Assembly: GCA_002440125.1 (NCBI GenBank)
Contig: DJRQ01000061.1
Coordinates: forward strand, 1-10,452
DNA from: Caryophanales bacterium UBA6356
GTDB lineage: Bacteria > Bacillota_I > Bacilli_A > RFN20 > CAG-826
Direction: 5' to 3'
DNA: 10,452 nucleotides
The position numbers and the translations under genes were made by a program. Numbering within the stretch: the first letter of the stretch is position 1; each line of letters begins with the position of its first letter. The notes beneath the pieces were generated by a model. The model saw only the letters and a list, made by a program, of their open reading frames with translations, did not search any database and was not told where the DNA came from. Shown piece by piece: positions 1-8,100 of the stretch.

Positions 1-116
1 GACAAAATGCAAATCTTTGCTAATCAAGGAATAAAGATGAAAAATCGTCCTTTTCAAAGTCATTTTTTGCAAATTTTATAGGAAGAACGGCGGGTAATTT
101 TCGTCGCTCTCTATTT
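1..116. other. Flank downstream of the recombinase, no gene seen
   Basis: AT-rich non-coding sequence after the recombinase stop. It holds GCAAA-TC-TTTGC (9-20) and TGAAAA/TTTTCA (38-43 and 51-56), both short inverted repeats. I see no GC-rich hairpin with a T-run that would end the mob operon. The element end (att site) could lie here or further left; one window cannot show it. Confidence 0.4.
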
Positions 117-1895
117 CTACTTGCTTATTGCTACTCTGACCTTAATGAAATTATCTTGGCACTTCACTCTTTCGTTTGCCCCTTTTTGTCTAAATACGAA
201 GTGCTTCCACAAGTAATTGAACTCATTGAGTATCGTATAGTCTAGGTTGCCTTCCATTGTATTAGGTGTGCCAAATTCTTTTTTGAAGACGAAGGTCACC
301 ATAAAAGGATCGGGAACTCTGCTTTTTTCATATCCGCCGAAGATAATCCTATCGATTGTTGTATCGAAAACATCACGTGAAAATGTTTTGAGCTCCTTGC
401 CACCACTTTCTAAAGCTGCCGCCCTGAAGTTTTGCAGTTTTGTTATAGCGTCGGATTCGGATTGAACCTGCAAATCCAGGTTTTCTTTTTCTTTGGCTAA
501 TTTTATTTTCTCAGCATTTAAGGACTTCAGCTTTGCTTCATAGACGTCCTGAGATAATGTTCCATCTACGAATGCCAAGGCTAGTTTATCAATCTTCCCT
601 TGATTATTGTTGATTCTTTCCTCGCATTGCTCCATCAGCCCTTTGAGATTGCTGCTCTTCATATAGTCATATGTTTTGTCGATAAAGTCTGACAAAAAGG
701 AGTTATCACCACCAATGAAGCGATTATAGGCCTCTACGAAAGTGCCTTCCAAAGCTTCTTCATTGATACCTTTGGAATTTTGACAGTCATGTTTTCCTTT
801 CTTTGTATAGGACATACACTGCCACACCCTTCTTTCGTAGTTTTTTCCGTTTCTCCAGACTCTTCTCGTCAAAGGCCTTCCGCAAAAGCCGCATTGGCAA
901 ATGGATGAAAATGTATATTGTCTAGAGAACTTTAGTCTCGTTCCGTCGGAGTTCATCTTCCTGCAGTCGGATCTTGATTTGAGAATCTTATTGGCCATAT
1001 CCCATACGTCTTTTGAAACGATGGCTTCATGGTGATTTGAGATATAAAACCTATCGGACTCCCCTTCGTTTTTGAGGCGTCGTTTGGAAATCGGGTCAAC
1101 AGTGAACGTCTTTCCTTGGAGGAGATCGCCCTTGTATTTTTCGTTTTTCAAAATGCCAATGATTGTGGAATCGTGCCATTTCGTAGAGCCATACTTGGTC
1201 TTGCATCCTTTTTCGTTTAATTCTCTGGCCAAAATAGTAGTACCAACACCTTCGTTATAGCGATTGAAAATATAGCGAACGACTTCCGCTTCCTTATCAT
1301 TGATGACTAACGATTGTGTCTTGGAATCAACGTCATAACCAAGGCAGGATGAAAAGCCGACGAGCTGTCCCTTGGTCATTTTCATCATCAGTCCCTTCTT
1401 GACGTGCTCGGATGTATTTTGAACTTCCTGCTGAGCAACGGATGAAAGAACCGTCAATAAAAGCTCTCCTTCCGCCGTCATGGTATCAATGTGTTCCTCC
1501 TCAAACCTCACAGCGATTCTTTTGTCTTTGAGGGTTCTAATATAATTGAGGGTATCGACAGTATTTCTCGCAAAGCGGGAAATCGATTTGACTAAAATCA
1601 GATCAATTTTACCTTCCATGCAATCCGCAATCATCCTTTGGAAATCCGGTCTTTTGTCCGCATTGACTCCTGATATTCCTTCATCTGCATAAATGCCGGC
1701 GTTCTCCCAACCAGGATTTTCCTCGATCAAATCCTTATAGTAATTCACTTGGGAGATAAAAGAATCATGTTGCTCATTGCTGTTGGTAGAAACACGACAA
1801 TAAGCGCATACTCTCAGCTTATGACCGGGATTCTTGTTATTCCTTAAATTGCCCTTTGAAGCTTTGATGATCTTTAATTTCGGCTGTTCATCCAT
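117..1895 (-). CDS. Large serine recombinase (site-specific integrase of the mobile element)
   Basis: This 592-residue protein should integrate and excise the element by serine-mediated double-strand exchange. The N-terminal resolvase domain (about 28-170) shows the catalytic C-R-V-S-T motif with Arg34 and nucleophile Ser36, then D-E-G-I-S-G (71-76), K-R-P-D-F (81-85) and S-R-F-A-R-N (106-111). A 'recombinase' DNA-binding domain follows (about 175-300). A zinc ribbon has Cys335, Cys338, Cys360 and Cys371. A charged helical, probably coiled-coil, stretch spans about 415-485, before a C-terminal tail. This order and length match large serine recombinases of the TnpX/TndX type. All catalytic residues are visible and the frame is intact, so it looks functional. 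It starts at ATG 1893-1895 behind an excellent Shine-Dalgarno site, 13 bp after the stop of the upstream small gene, as last gene of the mobilisation operon. Its target site cannot be read from the window. Confidence 0.96.
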   Translation of the reverse strand: MDEQPKLKIIKASKGNLRNNKNPGHKLRVCAYCRVSTNSNEQHDSFISQVNYYKDLIEENPGWENAGIYADEGISGVNADKRPDFQRMIADCMEGKIDLILVKSISRFARNTVDTLNYIRTLKDKRIAVRFEEEHIDTMTAEGELLLTVLSSVAQQEVQNTSEHVKKGLMMKMTKGQLVGFSSCLGYDVDSKTQSLVINDKEAEVVRYIFNRYNEGVGTTILARELNEKGCKTKYGSTKWHDSTIIGILKNEKYKGDLLQGKTFTVDPISKRRLKNEGESDRFYISNHHEAIVSKDVWDMANKILKSRSDCRKMNSDGTRLKFSRQYTFSSICQCGFCGRPLTRRVWRNGKNYERRVWQCMSYTKKGKHDCQNSKGINEEALEGTFVEAYNRFIGGDNSFLSDFIDKTYDYMKSSNLKGLMEQCEERINNNQGKIDKLALAFVDGTLSQDVYEAKLKSLNAEKIKLAKEKENLDLQVQSESDAITKLQNFRAAALESGGKELKTFSRDVFDTTIDRIIFGGYEKSRVPDPFMVTFVFKKEFGTPNTMEGNLDYTILNEFNYLWKHFVFRQKGANERVKCQDNFIKVRVAISK

Positions 1896-1898
1896 AGT

Positions 1899-1908
1899 AT
1901 CACCTCCC
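1899..1908 (-). promoter_or_regulatory. Ribosome binding site of the serine recombinase
   Basis: On the minus strand this reads GGGAGGTGAT, a near-complete complement of the 16S anti-Shine-Dalgarno tail, with GGAGG seven bases from the ATG at 1895. It begins directly after the upstream small gene's TAA (1909-1911). The 12-base string AGGGAGGTGATA recurs ahead of the mobC-like gene (4339-4350). Confidence 0.85.
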
Positions 1909-2142
1909 TTATAGGCTCATTTCATTTTCGTCTTTCCCAGCGAGTTTCAATCTTCCAAGAAGGAAATCGTCCTTGACCTGGCATTCCCTCATAAAACAGC
2001 TCTTGAGGTATTTGTACTCCGCTTCGGTTATGGCCCCATCCGTCTTCATTTTCGATAGAAGCTCGACGGAACGGACGTAATACATAAAATCGTCGCGGTT
2101 GACGTTAGCGTTCCTTTTCCTCTTTTTGCTTTCTGCCATCAA
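1909..2142 (-). CDS. Small SHOCT-like protein preceding the recombinase
   Basis: A 77-residue (76 from the ATG) charged protein. It has a basic N-terminus (K-K-R-K-R, residues 6-10) and a central segment at about 28-52, L-L-S-K-M-K-T-D-G-A-I-T-E-A-E-Y. That segment fits the SHOCT-type pattern of two short helices around a G-x-I-T-x-x-E-[FY] turn, a fold often found in oligomerising or DNA-associated small proteins. There is no signal peptide or membrane segment. It lies 4 bp after the upstream gene's stop and 13 bp before the recombinase, so the three are co-transcribed. The start is ambiguous: TTG (2140-2142) lies 10 bases from a G6 tract (2153-2158) that could act as Shine-Dalgarno, and the next codon is ATG. 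Role unknown. Position and size would suit a recombination accessory or directionality factor, but that is inference. Confidence 0.72.
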   Translation of the reverse strand: MMAESKKRKRNANVNRDDFMYYVRSVELLSKMKTDGAITEAEYKYLKSCFMRECQVKDDFLLGRLKLAGKDENEMSL

Positions 2143-2146
2143 TCAG

Positions 2147-2662
2147 TTAATACCCCCCTTCCAAATTACCATCCATCTTTGCAAGCTTCAGTTTTCTCCA
2201 TTCCGGGGTGATTTTGTCTTCTCTTAATCCCCTGAAATAGCTCTTGCCGTCATAGTATCTTTCGCCATCGAAATAGCTCATCAAGGCATCGACCATACGA
2301 TTAGGCAAAAGTTCTTCCCTTTCTTCTTCACCTATGAAGGCAAAGTACTTGTTCATTTGCTCATGGCGTTTCTTCTCTTCAATCCATAAATCGTAGAGAT
2401 CAAAGAAGATGTCCACCTCATCCTTTTCTTTGTCATTGAGAACATCTTTCATTTTGGAAAGATAGTCGGTGGCGGTCCTCAGCATGGCAAAGCCAAAATT
2501 GGCCAAAACGTCTTCGTAATCCGACATCTTATCGCCCTCGATGATGTCGTTTTTCTCGCCCGGTTTGAAGCAGTCGAGGATGTGAAATTGTTCATACTTT
2601 TCGTTCATTTTCCGTTGTTTCTCCTTTCTTTTCCGTGATTTTGCTTTCGATGGGTATCCCAT
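2147..2662 (-). CDS. Hypothetical helical protein of the mobilisation module
   Basis: A reading frame of 171 codons whose product I do not recognise. It is strongly charged, with no cysteine motif, signal peptide or membrane helix. The predicted helical middle (about 50-115) has a D-I-F-F-D-L-Y-D-L-W-type amphipathic segment, and the C-terminal part is aromatic-rich (Y-F-D-G-E-R-Y-Y-D-G-K-S-Y-F). Three starts are possible. The first ATG (2662) has no Shine-Dalgarno and lies inside a perfect palindrome. ATG at 2608 (M-N-E-K-Y) has AAGGAG but 12 bases away. ATG at 2527 (M-S-D-Y-E-D) has GAGG at 8 bases, the best-spaced site. The 18 residues between the first two starts are very basic (K-S-R-K-R-K-E-K-Q-R-K) and may or may not be translated. 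It is followed 4 bp later by the SHOCT-like gene. Confidence 0.7.
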   Translation of the reverse strand: MGYPSKAKSRKRKEKQRKMNEKYEQFHILDCFKPGEKNDIIEGDKMSDYEDVLANFGFAMLRTATDYLSKMKDVLNDKEKDEVDIFFDLYDLWIEEKKRHEQMNKYFAFIGEEEREELLPNRMVDALMSYFDGERYYDGKSYFRGLREDKITPEWRKLKLAKMDGNLEGGY

Positions 2663-2665
2663 CGA
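2647..2665. repeat. Perfect palindrome overlapping a start codon
   Basis: TCGATGGG-TAT-CCCATCGA: two 8 bp arms with a 3 bp centre. The ATG at 2660-2662 lies inside one arm. As RNA it would form a hairpin burying that start codon; as DNA it could be an operator. No T-run follows on the minus strand, so it is not a standard terminator. Confidence 0.75.
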
Positions 2666-2675
2666 GAAAACGTGA

Positions 2676-2692
2676 GTTCTAACTTTTAGAAC
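2676..2692. repeat. Inverted repeat between relaxase and hypothetical gene
   Basis: GTTCTAA-CTT-TTAGAAC: perfect 7 bp arms with a 3 bp loop, in the 72 bp non-coding gap between the relaxase stop (2735) and the next frame. A looser pair, TGTCT (2705-2709) and AGACA (2718-2722), lies beside it. It could be a regulator-binding site or an RNA processing hairpin; no T-run supports termination. Confidence 0.6.
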
Positions 2693-2734
2693 AAACGCTT
2701 ATCCTGTCTCTAAGAACAGACAACAGCCATCCCT

Positions 2735-3949
2735 TTACATGGTGTTTTCCTCCTCGATTTCTTCTCTTCCTTTTTCCAGTTCATCCAAAATCCTTTGGTA
2801 TTCAAGGTATGTCTCATAAGCAATATCCGCAGCCTTTTGGGCAAAGAACAAAGCGTCGTTTAAGACCGATGAAACGGATTGGATATGAAGCCTTTGGATC
2901 GCCTTTGGATGTTTTAAAGAGGAACGATTTGTCCTCTCCTTTTTCTTCTTGGAAGACAACTCTTTGATGATCACATTGCCTACCCTTCTCTTCATGTCTT
3001 TCTCGAACTTAGGTTTATAGAGATATGGGGTTGGGTCAATGTTGCTGTTTAGGCACGCCTTTGTCATCTCTTGATCTCTTTTGGAAGCCTCTTCTAGAAG
3101 TTTGCGATATGGCTTAGCGATGTACCCGTGTTCCAAAATGACGTTGGTTAAGGAATCAACATCTTTCCTAGTACAATCGATTTCTATGGATTCATAGTTG
3201 ATTCCGTCTTTGTTTGGAAGCTTTTCATAAATTGCCTTACATAAGATGGATATGTTCTCTTTGTTCCTCTCAAAGCGTTTGGATACAACCCTATGGGCTT
3301 CTTCGATAACGAGGTCCCGAACCCTTTTTGCTCCTTCCACCGGAGACATGTAGTTTCGTTCTATGGCTAACTTGAAGGCGTCTACTTTATTAATAGGGAG
3401 CTTCCCTTTCCTATATTTTCTGCCTTTGGTCTTTCGATCGTACATGTTCGGCTCGTCCTGAAAGAAAGATAAATGGATATGCCTGTTGTCCGTGTTTTGA
3501 TGAAGACCGGCATACCACGTTGTCTTCTTTGGGTCCAAACCGACCGATTTAAAGAAAGAGGGGAGAAGCTTCATAAGAAGTTTCCTGGCATCTTCTGGAT
3601 TGTTGCAGTTAGAAAGGCCATATTTTTCTTTAAAGCTAATTACGCAGTCCCAGATAGTCGAATCCGTGGACCTCAGCCTTTCCCTAAGAGCCTTTTTGTC
3701 TGTTGCAGAAACTAATCCCTTAGAATTGAATATTCCGGATGACTTGTCTTTGTTGTCGGCGTAATCGACATAATCTTTAATGGATAAGGTTTGTCTAACG
3801 CCTTTGTCAACGTAATTTACGTAATCGTCTTTCTTCGAGGAGGAGTAGAAGTCTCTTCCTTCGCTGCCCTTCTCGTAATAATGTATTCTCACGAGAACGT
3901 TTGGTGATTCTTTAGCCATGGTACGCCTTATGCATCCTTTCCTGCTCAT
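2735..3949 (-). CDS. Relaxase (mobilisation protein, MobL/MobP-like)
   Basis: DNA-nicking relaxase expected to cleave oriT and lead the strand into the recipient. Numbered from the upstream ATG (3949; 404 codons), the diagnostic signature is W-Y-A-G-L-H150-Q-N-T-D-N-R-H157-I-H159, the three-histidine metal-binding motif of the MOB_P-like/MobL relaxases of Gram-positive mobile elements. Candidate nucleophilic tyrosines lie in the N-terminal D-Y-V-N-Y-V and K-D-Y-V-D-Y segments (about 43-63). The C-terminal 100 residues are basic and helical with no recognised domain. The likelier start is ATG 3917-3919 (M-A-K-E-S, 394 residues): it has AAGG six bases upstream and overlaps the mobC-like stop by 8 bp, suggesting translational coupling, whereas the ATG at 3949 lacks a Shine-Dalgarno. 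The motif is intact. No coupling protein or type IV secretion gene is in the window, so transfer would need a helper. Confidence 0.9.
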   Translation of the reverse strand: MSRKGCIRRTMAKESPNVLVRIHYYEKGSEGRDFYSSSKKDDYVNYVDKGVRQTLSIKDYVDYADNKDKSSGIFNSKGLVSATDKKALRERLRSTDSTIWDCVISFKEKYGLSNCNNPEDARKLLMKLLPSFFKSVGLDPKKTTWYAGLHQNTDNRHIHLSFFQDEPNMYDRKTKGRKYRKGKLPINKVDAFKLAIERNYMSPVEGAKRVRDLVIEEAHRVVSKRFERNKENISILCKAIYEKLPNKDGINYESIEIDCTRKDVDSLTNVILEHGYIAKPYRKLLEEASKRDQEMTKACLNSNIDPTPYLYKPKFEKDMKRRVGNVIIKELSSKKKKERTNRSSLKHPKAIQRLHIQSVSSVLNDALFFAQKAADIAYETYLEYQRILDELEKGREEIEEENTM

Positions 3950-4334
3950 TCAAAAGACTTAGTGGCAATTCATCCATTGACCCGTTGATGATGTCGTCGA
4001 CATAGGCGCCACTTTTTCCAGCGATTTCATAAATCATCCAATAGATTCTGATAAGAAGCTTCATCGAGATCCGCTCGTCTATCTTCCCCTCGCAGACCTT
4101 TTCAAGAAGAGCATCCAAAGTCTCTTTTTGAGAAGACAGCCTTTCATCAAAGTTCTTAATCTCTTCTTTACTAGAGATGGCTCTTAATCCCTCTCGTTTG
4201 TCTAAACCGTCATTCATCAAAGAGACAACGTAATTGGATTTCGAGCCTTTGTATCCGGAAGTCTCAATATCCTTAATGATTCTCTCCTTAGTTTCCTGGT
4301 CTAAGCCATTAATCGTAATGTAATCAAATTGCAA
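3912..4334 (-). CDS. MobC-like ribbon-helix-helix relaxosome accessory protein
   Basis: 140 residues. The N-terminus, F-D-Y-I-T-I-N-G followed by a helix (about 14-27) and a second helix starting S-K-S-N-Y-V-V-S-L-M, has the strand-helix-helix layout of ribbon-helix-helix DNA-binding proteins. The C-terminal half is helical. Small proteins of this type sit directly ahead of relaxase genes and help load the relaxase at oriT (MobC role), often also repressing the operon; for this protein that is inferred from layout and position. The start is TTG (4332-4334), chosen because a consensus Shine-Dalgarno lies nine bases upstream and no ATG fits. The 3' end overlaps the relaxase start. Confidence 0.75.
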   Translation of the reverse strand: MQFDYITINGLDQETKERIIKDIETSGYKGSKSNYVVSLMNDGLDKREGLRAISSKEEIKNFDERLSSQKETLDALLEKVCEGKIDERISMKLLIRIYWMIYEIAGKSGAYVDDIINGSMDELPLSLLNEQERMHKAYHG

Positions 4335-4338
4335 TCTA

Positions 4339-4350
4339 TATCACCTCCCT
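4339..4350 (-). promoter_or_regulatory. Ribosome binding site fixing a TTG start
   Basis: The minus strand reads AGGGAGGTGATA, with GGAGG nine bases from the TTG at 4334. This strong site is the main reason for accepting the TTG start of the mobC-like gene. Confidence 0.85.
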
Positions 4351-4483
4351 CCATTGTTATAGTCCGTGAAAAACGGGCCTTTGGTATCGTTTTTCGATAT
4401 ATCTACCGAAAAATTTTTATCTGCATCCATTATTTAGATACGGATTTGCACCGGGAGGTTGAGAAAATATTTTTTGCTCATAA
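4351..4483. other. Non-coding spacer, candidate oriT/promoter region of the mobilisation operon
   Basis: This AT-rich gap between the R-M operon terminator and the mobC-like gene contains three inverted repeats: CCGT-GAAAA-ACGG (4364-4376), TATCG-TTTTT-CGATA (4385-4399) and TATCT/AGATA (4418-4422 and 4436-4440). GGTA (4383-4386) and TACC (4404-4407) form an outer pair. Relaxase operons usually carry oriT just upstream of the accessory gene, and short hairpins next to the nic site are typical, so this is the best oriT candidate in the window. I recognise no known nic sequence. A promoter for the mob genes should lie here, but I see no convincing -35/-10 pair; TATAAC and TATATC on the minus strand are weak -10 candidates. 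Confidence 0.4.
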
Positions 4484-4510
4484 GAAAAAAGCCCCATAAA
4501 CAAGGGACTT
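4484..4510 (-). terminator. Rho-independent terminator of the R-M operon
   Basis: On the minus strand AAGTCCC (4504-4510) pairs with GGGGCTT (4489-4495) around an 8-base loop and runs into a T-tract (plus-strand A-run 4484-4490). The pairing includes a G-U wobble (positions 4492/4507) that would be a C-A mismatch in a plus-strand transcript, so it is directional for minus-strand transcription. It begins 18 bp after the stop of the winged-helix gene. Confidence 0.85.
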
Positions 4511-4528
4511 TCGGCGAAAAATTTTTCC

Positions 4529-5173
4529 TTAGTTTTTCTTGACTACAAAGCGATTTATTCGCTTTTCGAGAGCTGGATATGTCGCGACATGATCATATTC
4601 CGCCTTTTCTCTGAACTTTTTCTGTTTGGCCTTCTTCTCGTTTAGCTCCACAAGATTCTCATATTTGTCAAAGGTGTTATGGTATTCATCGCACACACCG
4701 GGAATGGTCTTATAGTCATCCCAATGCCATTCCCTAAGTCCTAAGTAATTAGCTTTTCCATAGACTTTTCTTAGAGTCGGGTTCAAACGGAAGAAAGGAT
4801 TATCAATTGCTTCCCTAAAGACGTAGATATTTGCCAATTGCGCTTTGGTCTTCTCGTCAAAGTTCCTAAATTGGACCACACAACCATGCTTATAAAGGTA
4901 TTTTAAATCATATTGGATTGTCCTATCTTTACAGCCTAATTTCTTAGCCAGGAAAGGTATACTTATCGGCTTTCCTTTATGAGTTTTAACATAGTAAAGA
5001 ATGATACATTTTCTTTGTAATGGAGTTATCTTTCTAACCACGGCATCCTGCTCTTCAGTCATAGGCCTAACAATGATGTAACCATATTTTCCTAGGCGAT
5101 CATTAGTACCAGCATAATATCGTCGCTCTGCTGTCGTGATTCTTTTTTCGTCTTCCACTATAAAATACCTCAA
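4529..5173 (-). CDS. Winged-helix DNA-binding protein coupled to hsdR
   Basis: 214 residues from TTG (5171-5173), or 209 from GTG (5156-5158). The GTG is preferred: GAGG (5168-5171) lies nine bases upstream and overlaps the hsdR stop, whereas the TTG has no Shine-Dalgarno. Either way the gene is coupled to hsdR by overlap or close spacing. Residues about 50-105 look like a winged helix-turn-helix: K-P-I-S-I-P-F-L-A-K-K-L-G, then recognition helix C-K-D-R-T-I-Q-Y-D-L-K-Y-L-Y-K-H-G and a basic strand. The C-terminal half (about 120-214) is aromatic and lysine-rich and matches no domain I know. No catalytic motif is visible. It is last in the operon before a terminator, so I infer a transcriptional regulator of the R-M locus, perhaps acting on the repeat array at 9632-9691. 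It could instead be a stray gene of the neighbouring mobile element. Confidence 0.75.
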   Translation of the reverse strand: MRYFIVEDEKRITTAERRYYAGTNDRLGKYGYIIVRPMTEEQDAVVRKITPLQRKCIILYYVKTHKGKPISIPFLAKKLGCKDRTIQYDLKYLYKHGCVVQFRNFDEKTKAQLANIYVFREAIDNPFFRLNPTLRKVYGKANYLGLREWHWDDYKTIPGVCDEYHNTFDKYENLVELNEKKAKQKKFREKAEYDHVATYPALEKRINRFVVKKN

Positions 5174-8100
5174 TCGGTCATCATGTACTGAGCTTGAGAA
5201 ATGACGCCATCAATGGCAGAATCCCTGTATTCAGGTGGATATCCGTATTTCTTAAGGCATTTCTTAATGGCAATTCTCATTTTAGCCCTCGTTGATTCCT
5301 TGCTAGACCAATCAGTTGTAGCGTATTGATCAACAATATCTTTCAAGTCATGTGCAATAAGTTTCAATGTTTCGTCATCTAATAATTCCTTAGCAGATTT
5401 ATCTCTCACAAGAGCATCATAGAATGCACGTTCTCTTCCGTTAATGCCTAATTCCTGGGCTTTTTTCTCATCTCCAACCAATTCCTGAGCAAACTGAACC
5501 AGTTTAACAATGGTTTCATCCGCAACAAATTTTTCATCACGGTCATTATATTCTTCGAGAATTTTCCTTAAACGTTTCGAATATTCTTGGGATTTCAAAT
5601 AATTGTTCTTTCTACTCTCGGCAATAGCTCTTTCTAAAAGTTCACGAGCAATCTGAACAAAAATCATCGGAGGATTGCTTTTGCGTAGTTCTTCAATCTT
5701 CTTCTCGCTTAAAAGCTCTATAACATTTACAGAATCATCATGCTGGGTAAGCACTTTAACCTCATCGCCTTGAACGGCGTCCGCCAATAAGCCAGCAACG
5801 TATTTGTTCATATCGGTTACAGAAACAATAACCGGGTTGGAACGAAGCTTAAGGATATAGCTTCTAATTGCTAGATAGTAATAAACATCATTTTTCTCTT
5901 CTTCAGTCGCGATACCTCCGCATGCAACAAATGCATGTTTGATAGAGATAGAAAGGTCATCCATGAAGGAATCTTCTCTCTTTTTCTCTTCCAAAATGAA
6001 TTGGGCTCCATCCTGGATGGCTTTGAATCTTGTTAACGAATCGTTTGAAAAGAACTTTGATTTATCAATCTTATAGAACCACTCATTCAAGATATTGAGT
6101 TTTTCTATAAGGAGATTATGAATCTCGTTCTTGACGTCTTGAAGATTCGTTTCTCTATCACGGTCTGTATATTCTGACAATGCTGCTTCCAAAGCTTTTC
6201 CTAATCCAATGTAATCCACCACCAAGCCTGATGATTTGCCAGGGTACACACGGTTTACGCGGGCAATAGCCTGCATTAAAGCATAAGACTTGAGCCTCTT
6301 TATAAAATACATAACGTCCAAATCCGGTACATCAAACCCGGTGAGCCACATATCAACGACGATGGCAATCTTGTATTTAGAAGTATCTTTTTTGAATTCT
6401 TCACCCAATTCTTTTCTATAAGCCGAATCCCCAAAAGCCTTTCTTGCTTCTTCGCCATCTTTGTTCGATTCGGTGACAACCAAAATGGTTTTGTCTTTAT
6501 ATTCTGGCTTAAACTCAACAATTCTCTTGTACAGTTTTAAAGCGCCTTTTCTAGTTTGGCAAACAATCATTGCTTTGCCATGAAGAAAACCCTTTCGTTC
6601 CTCATAGTGTGCGAGAATATCCTTTGCGAACAAATCAATAACGGAGTCTTGCTCTAAGATGCCAGAAAGTTTAAGCATCTCACGCTTGGATTTTTCGACA
6701 GCATCCGGAGTACTCTGTCCCGAACTTTCTATATCGTCATAATAATGATCTATTTGAGCTAAAACGTCCTCGTTGGTCCATACTTTAGCAAGCCTAGATT
6801 CATAATAAAGCTTAACGGTTGAACCATCGATAATGGACTGCGTCATATCGTAAACGTCGATGATATCACCAAAAATATCGGTTGTTTGTTTATCTTTGTT
6901 CGAAATTGGGGTCCCAGTGAAACCAATAAAGGTAGCGTTAGGCAAAGCGTCTCGAATATATTTTTCAATCCCATATTTGAAAACCGGTGAAAGTTCGCCA
7001 TCTTCGCTCTTCTCATAATGAACAGTCTCATAGATACCATAATGGCTTCTATGGGCTTCGTCTGTCATAACGATAATATTATTTCTATCGTTTTCTGGGA
7101 GGTTTTCCTTATCGAATTTCCCAATTGTTGTGAAAATAATTCCACCTTGCTTAACCGTCCCTAGTTTCTTGACCAAATCAGCCCGGCTAGTGACGATAAC
7201 GGGGTCGGTTTTTAAATACTCTCTCGCACTACAAAAAGTCTTATAGAGTTGATCATCGAGATCAATGCGGTCAGTAAGTAAAACAATAGTAGGTACACCT
7301 AAAGAAGCTTCTTGCAAAAGCCTATGAGCCAGCATGACCATGGAGAAAGATTTTCCACTGCCCTGAGTATGCCAAACAATACCGGCCTTACCATTTCCAG
7401 CTGGTTTTATAGCTGAATTGATGGATTTTATAGATTTAAGAACGCCAAAGTATTGATGGTATTGCGCCATGATCTTGATAGGCTTATCGTTCTTGTCTTT
7501 GATGAAGAAGAGGTTGTTTTTAATCACATCCAATAGCCTTGCCTTATCAAAAAGTCCTTCGATAAGGACATCTAATGTCTTAACAAAATTTTTGTCATAA
7601 CCTTTTTCGCCTGCAATAGATTTCCATTCAGAGAAACGATCTTCCTTGGACGTAAGTGTTCCAACTTTTGTATTGACACCATCAGAGATTACCAAAAAGG
7701 CGTTATAGTTAAACAAAGTCGGAATGTCAAAGCGGTAACCGCTCTTTTCTGAATCACCACCAAGTTGCATATAGGCATGGTGCAATGTTGCATTGGTTCC
7801 GTTCTCGTCGAATGTTTTCAATTCCATGACGATTAAGGGGATTCCGTTGATATAGACAATTACATCCGGAATGCGGGTGTCATGTCCCTCTCTGAACTTT
7901 ATTTGATGGGTGACTTGGAAAACGTTGTTTTCAGGATGCTCAAAATCAACAAGTTTTATCAAGGGGTTAACAGCATAATCCTTATCCTCGATCGTTATGC
8001 CTTCAACAAACATCTTGTGAAATTGATAATTCCTTTCAAACAAAGAGGGATTGTCGATTCGCTGTATGGTTTTGACAGCTTCTTCGATGATTCTGCGTTC

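Noticed and set aside
9..20. GCAAATCTTTGC as the attachment site of the recombinase
   Set aside because: Arms of five bases in AT-rich DNA are expected by chance, and there is no second copy or empty site to compare.
247..465. Plus-strand open frame of 72 codons
   Set aside because: It lies wholly inside the recombinase gene on the other strand and has no domain or ribosome binding site.
2153..2158. G6 tract on the minus strand as a phase-variation site
   Set aside because: Six bases is short for slipped-strand switching; it is more simply the last codons of the upstream gene doubling as a Shine-Dalgarno for the next.
4407..4526. Exact direct repeat cgaaaaattttt at 4407-4418 and 4515-4526
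   Set aside because: It is mostly A5T5 low-complexity sequence in an AT-rich gap; chance or shared composition explains it, and the two copies lie on either side of the terminator without other similarity.
6300..7040. Two extra minus-strand frames (6300-6521 and 6843-7040)
   Set aside because: Both are out-of-frame shadows of hsdR, whose helicase motifs continue unbroken across this region.
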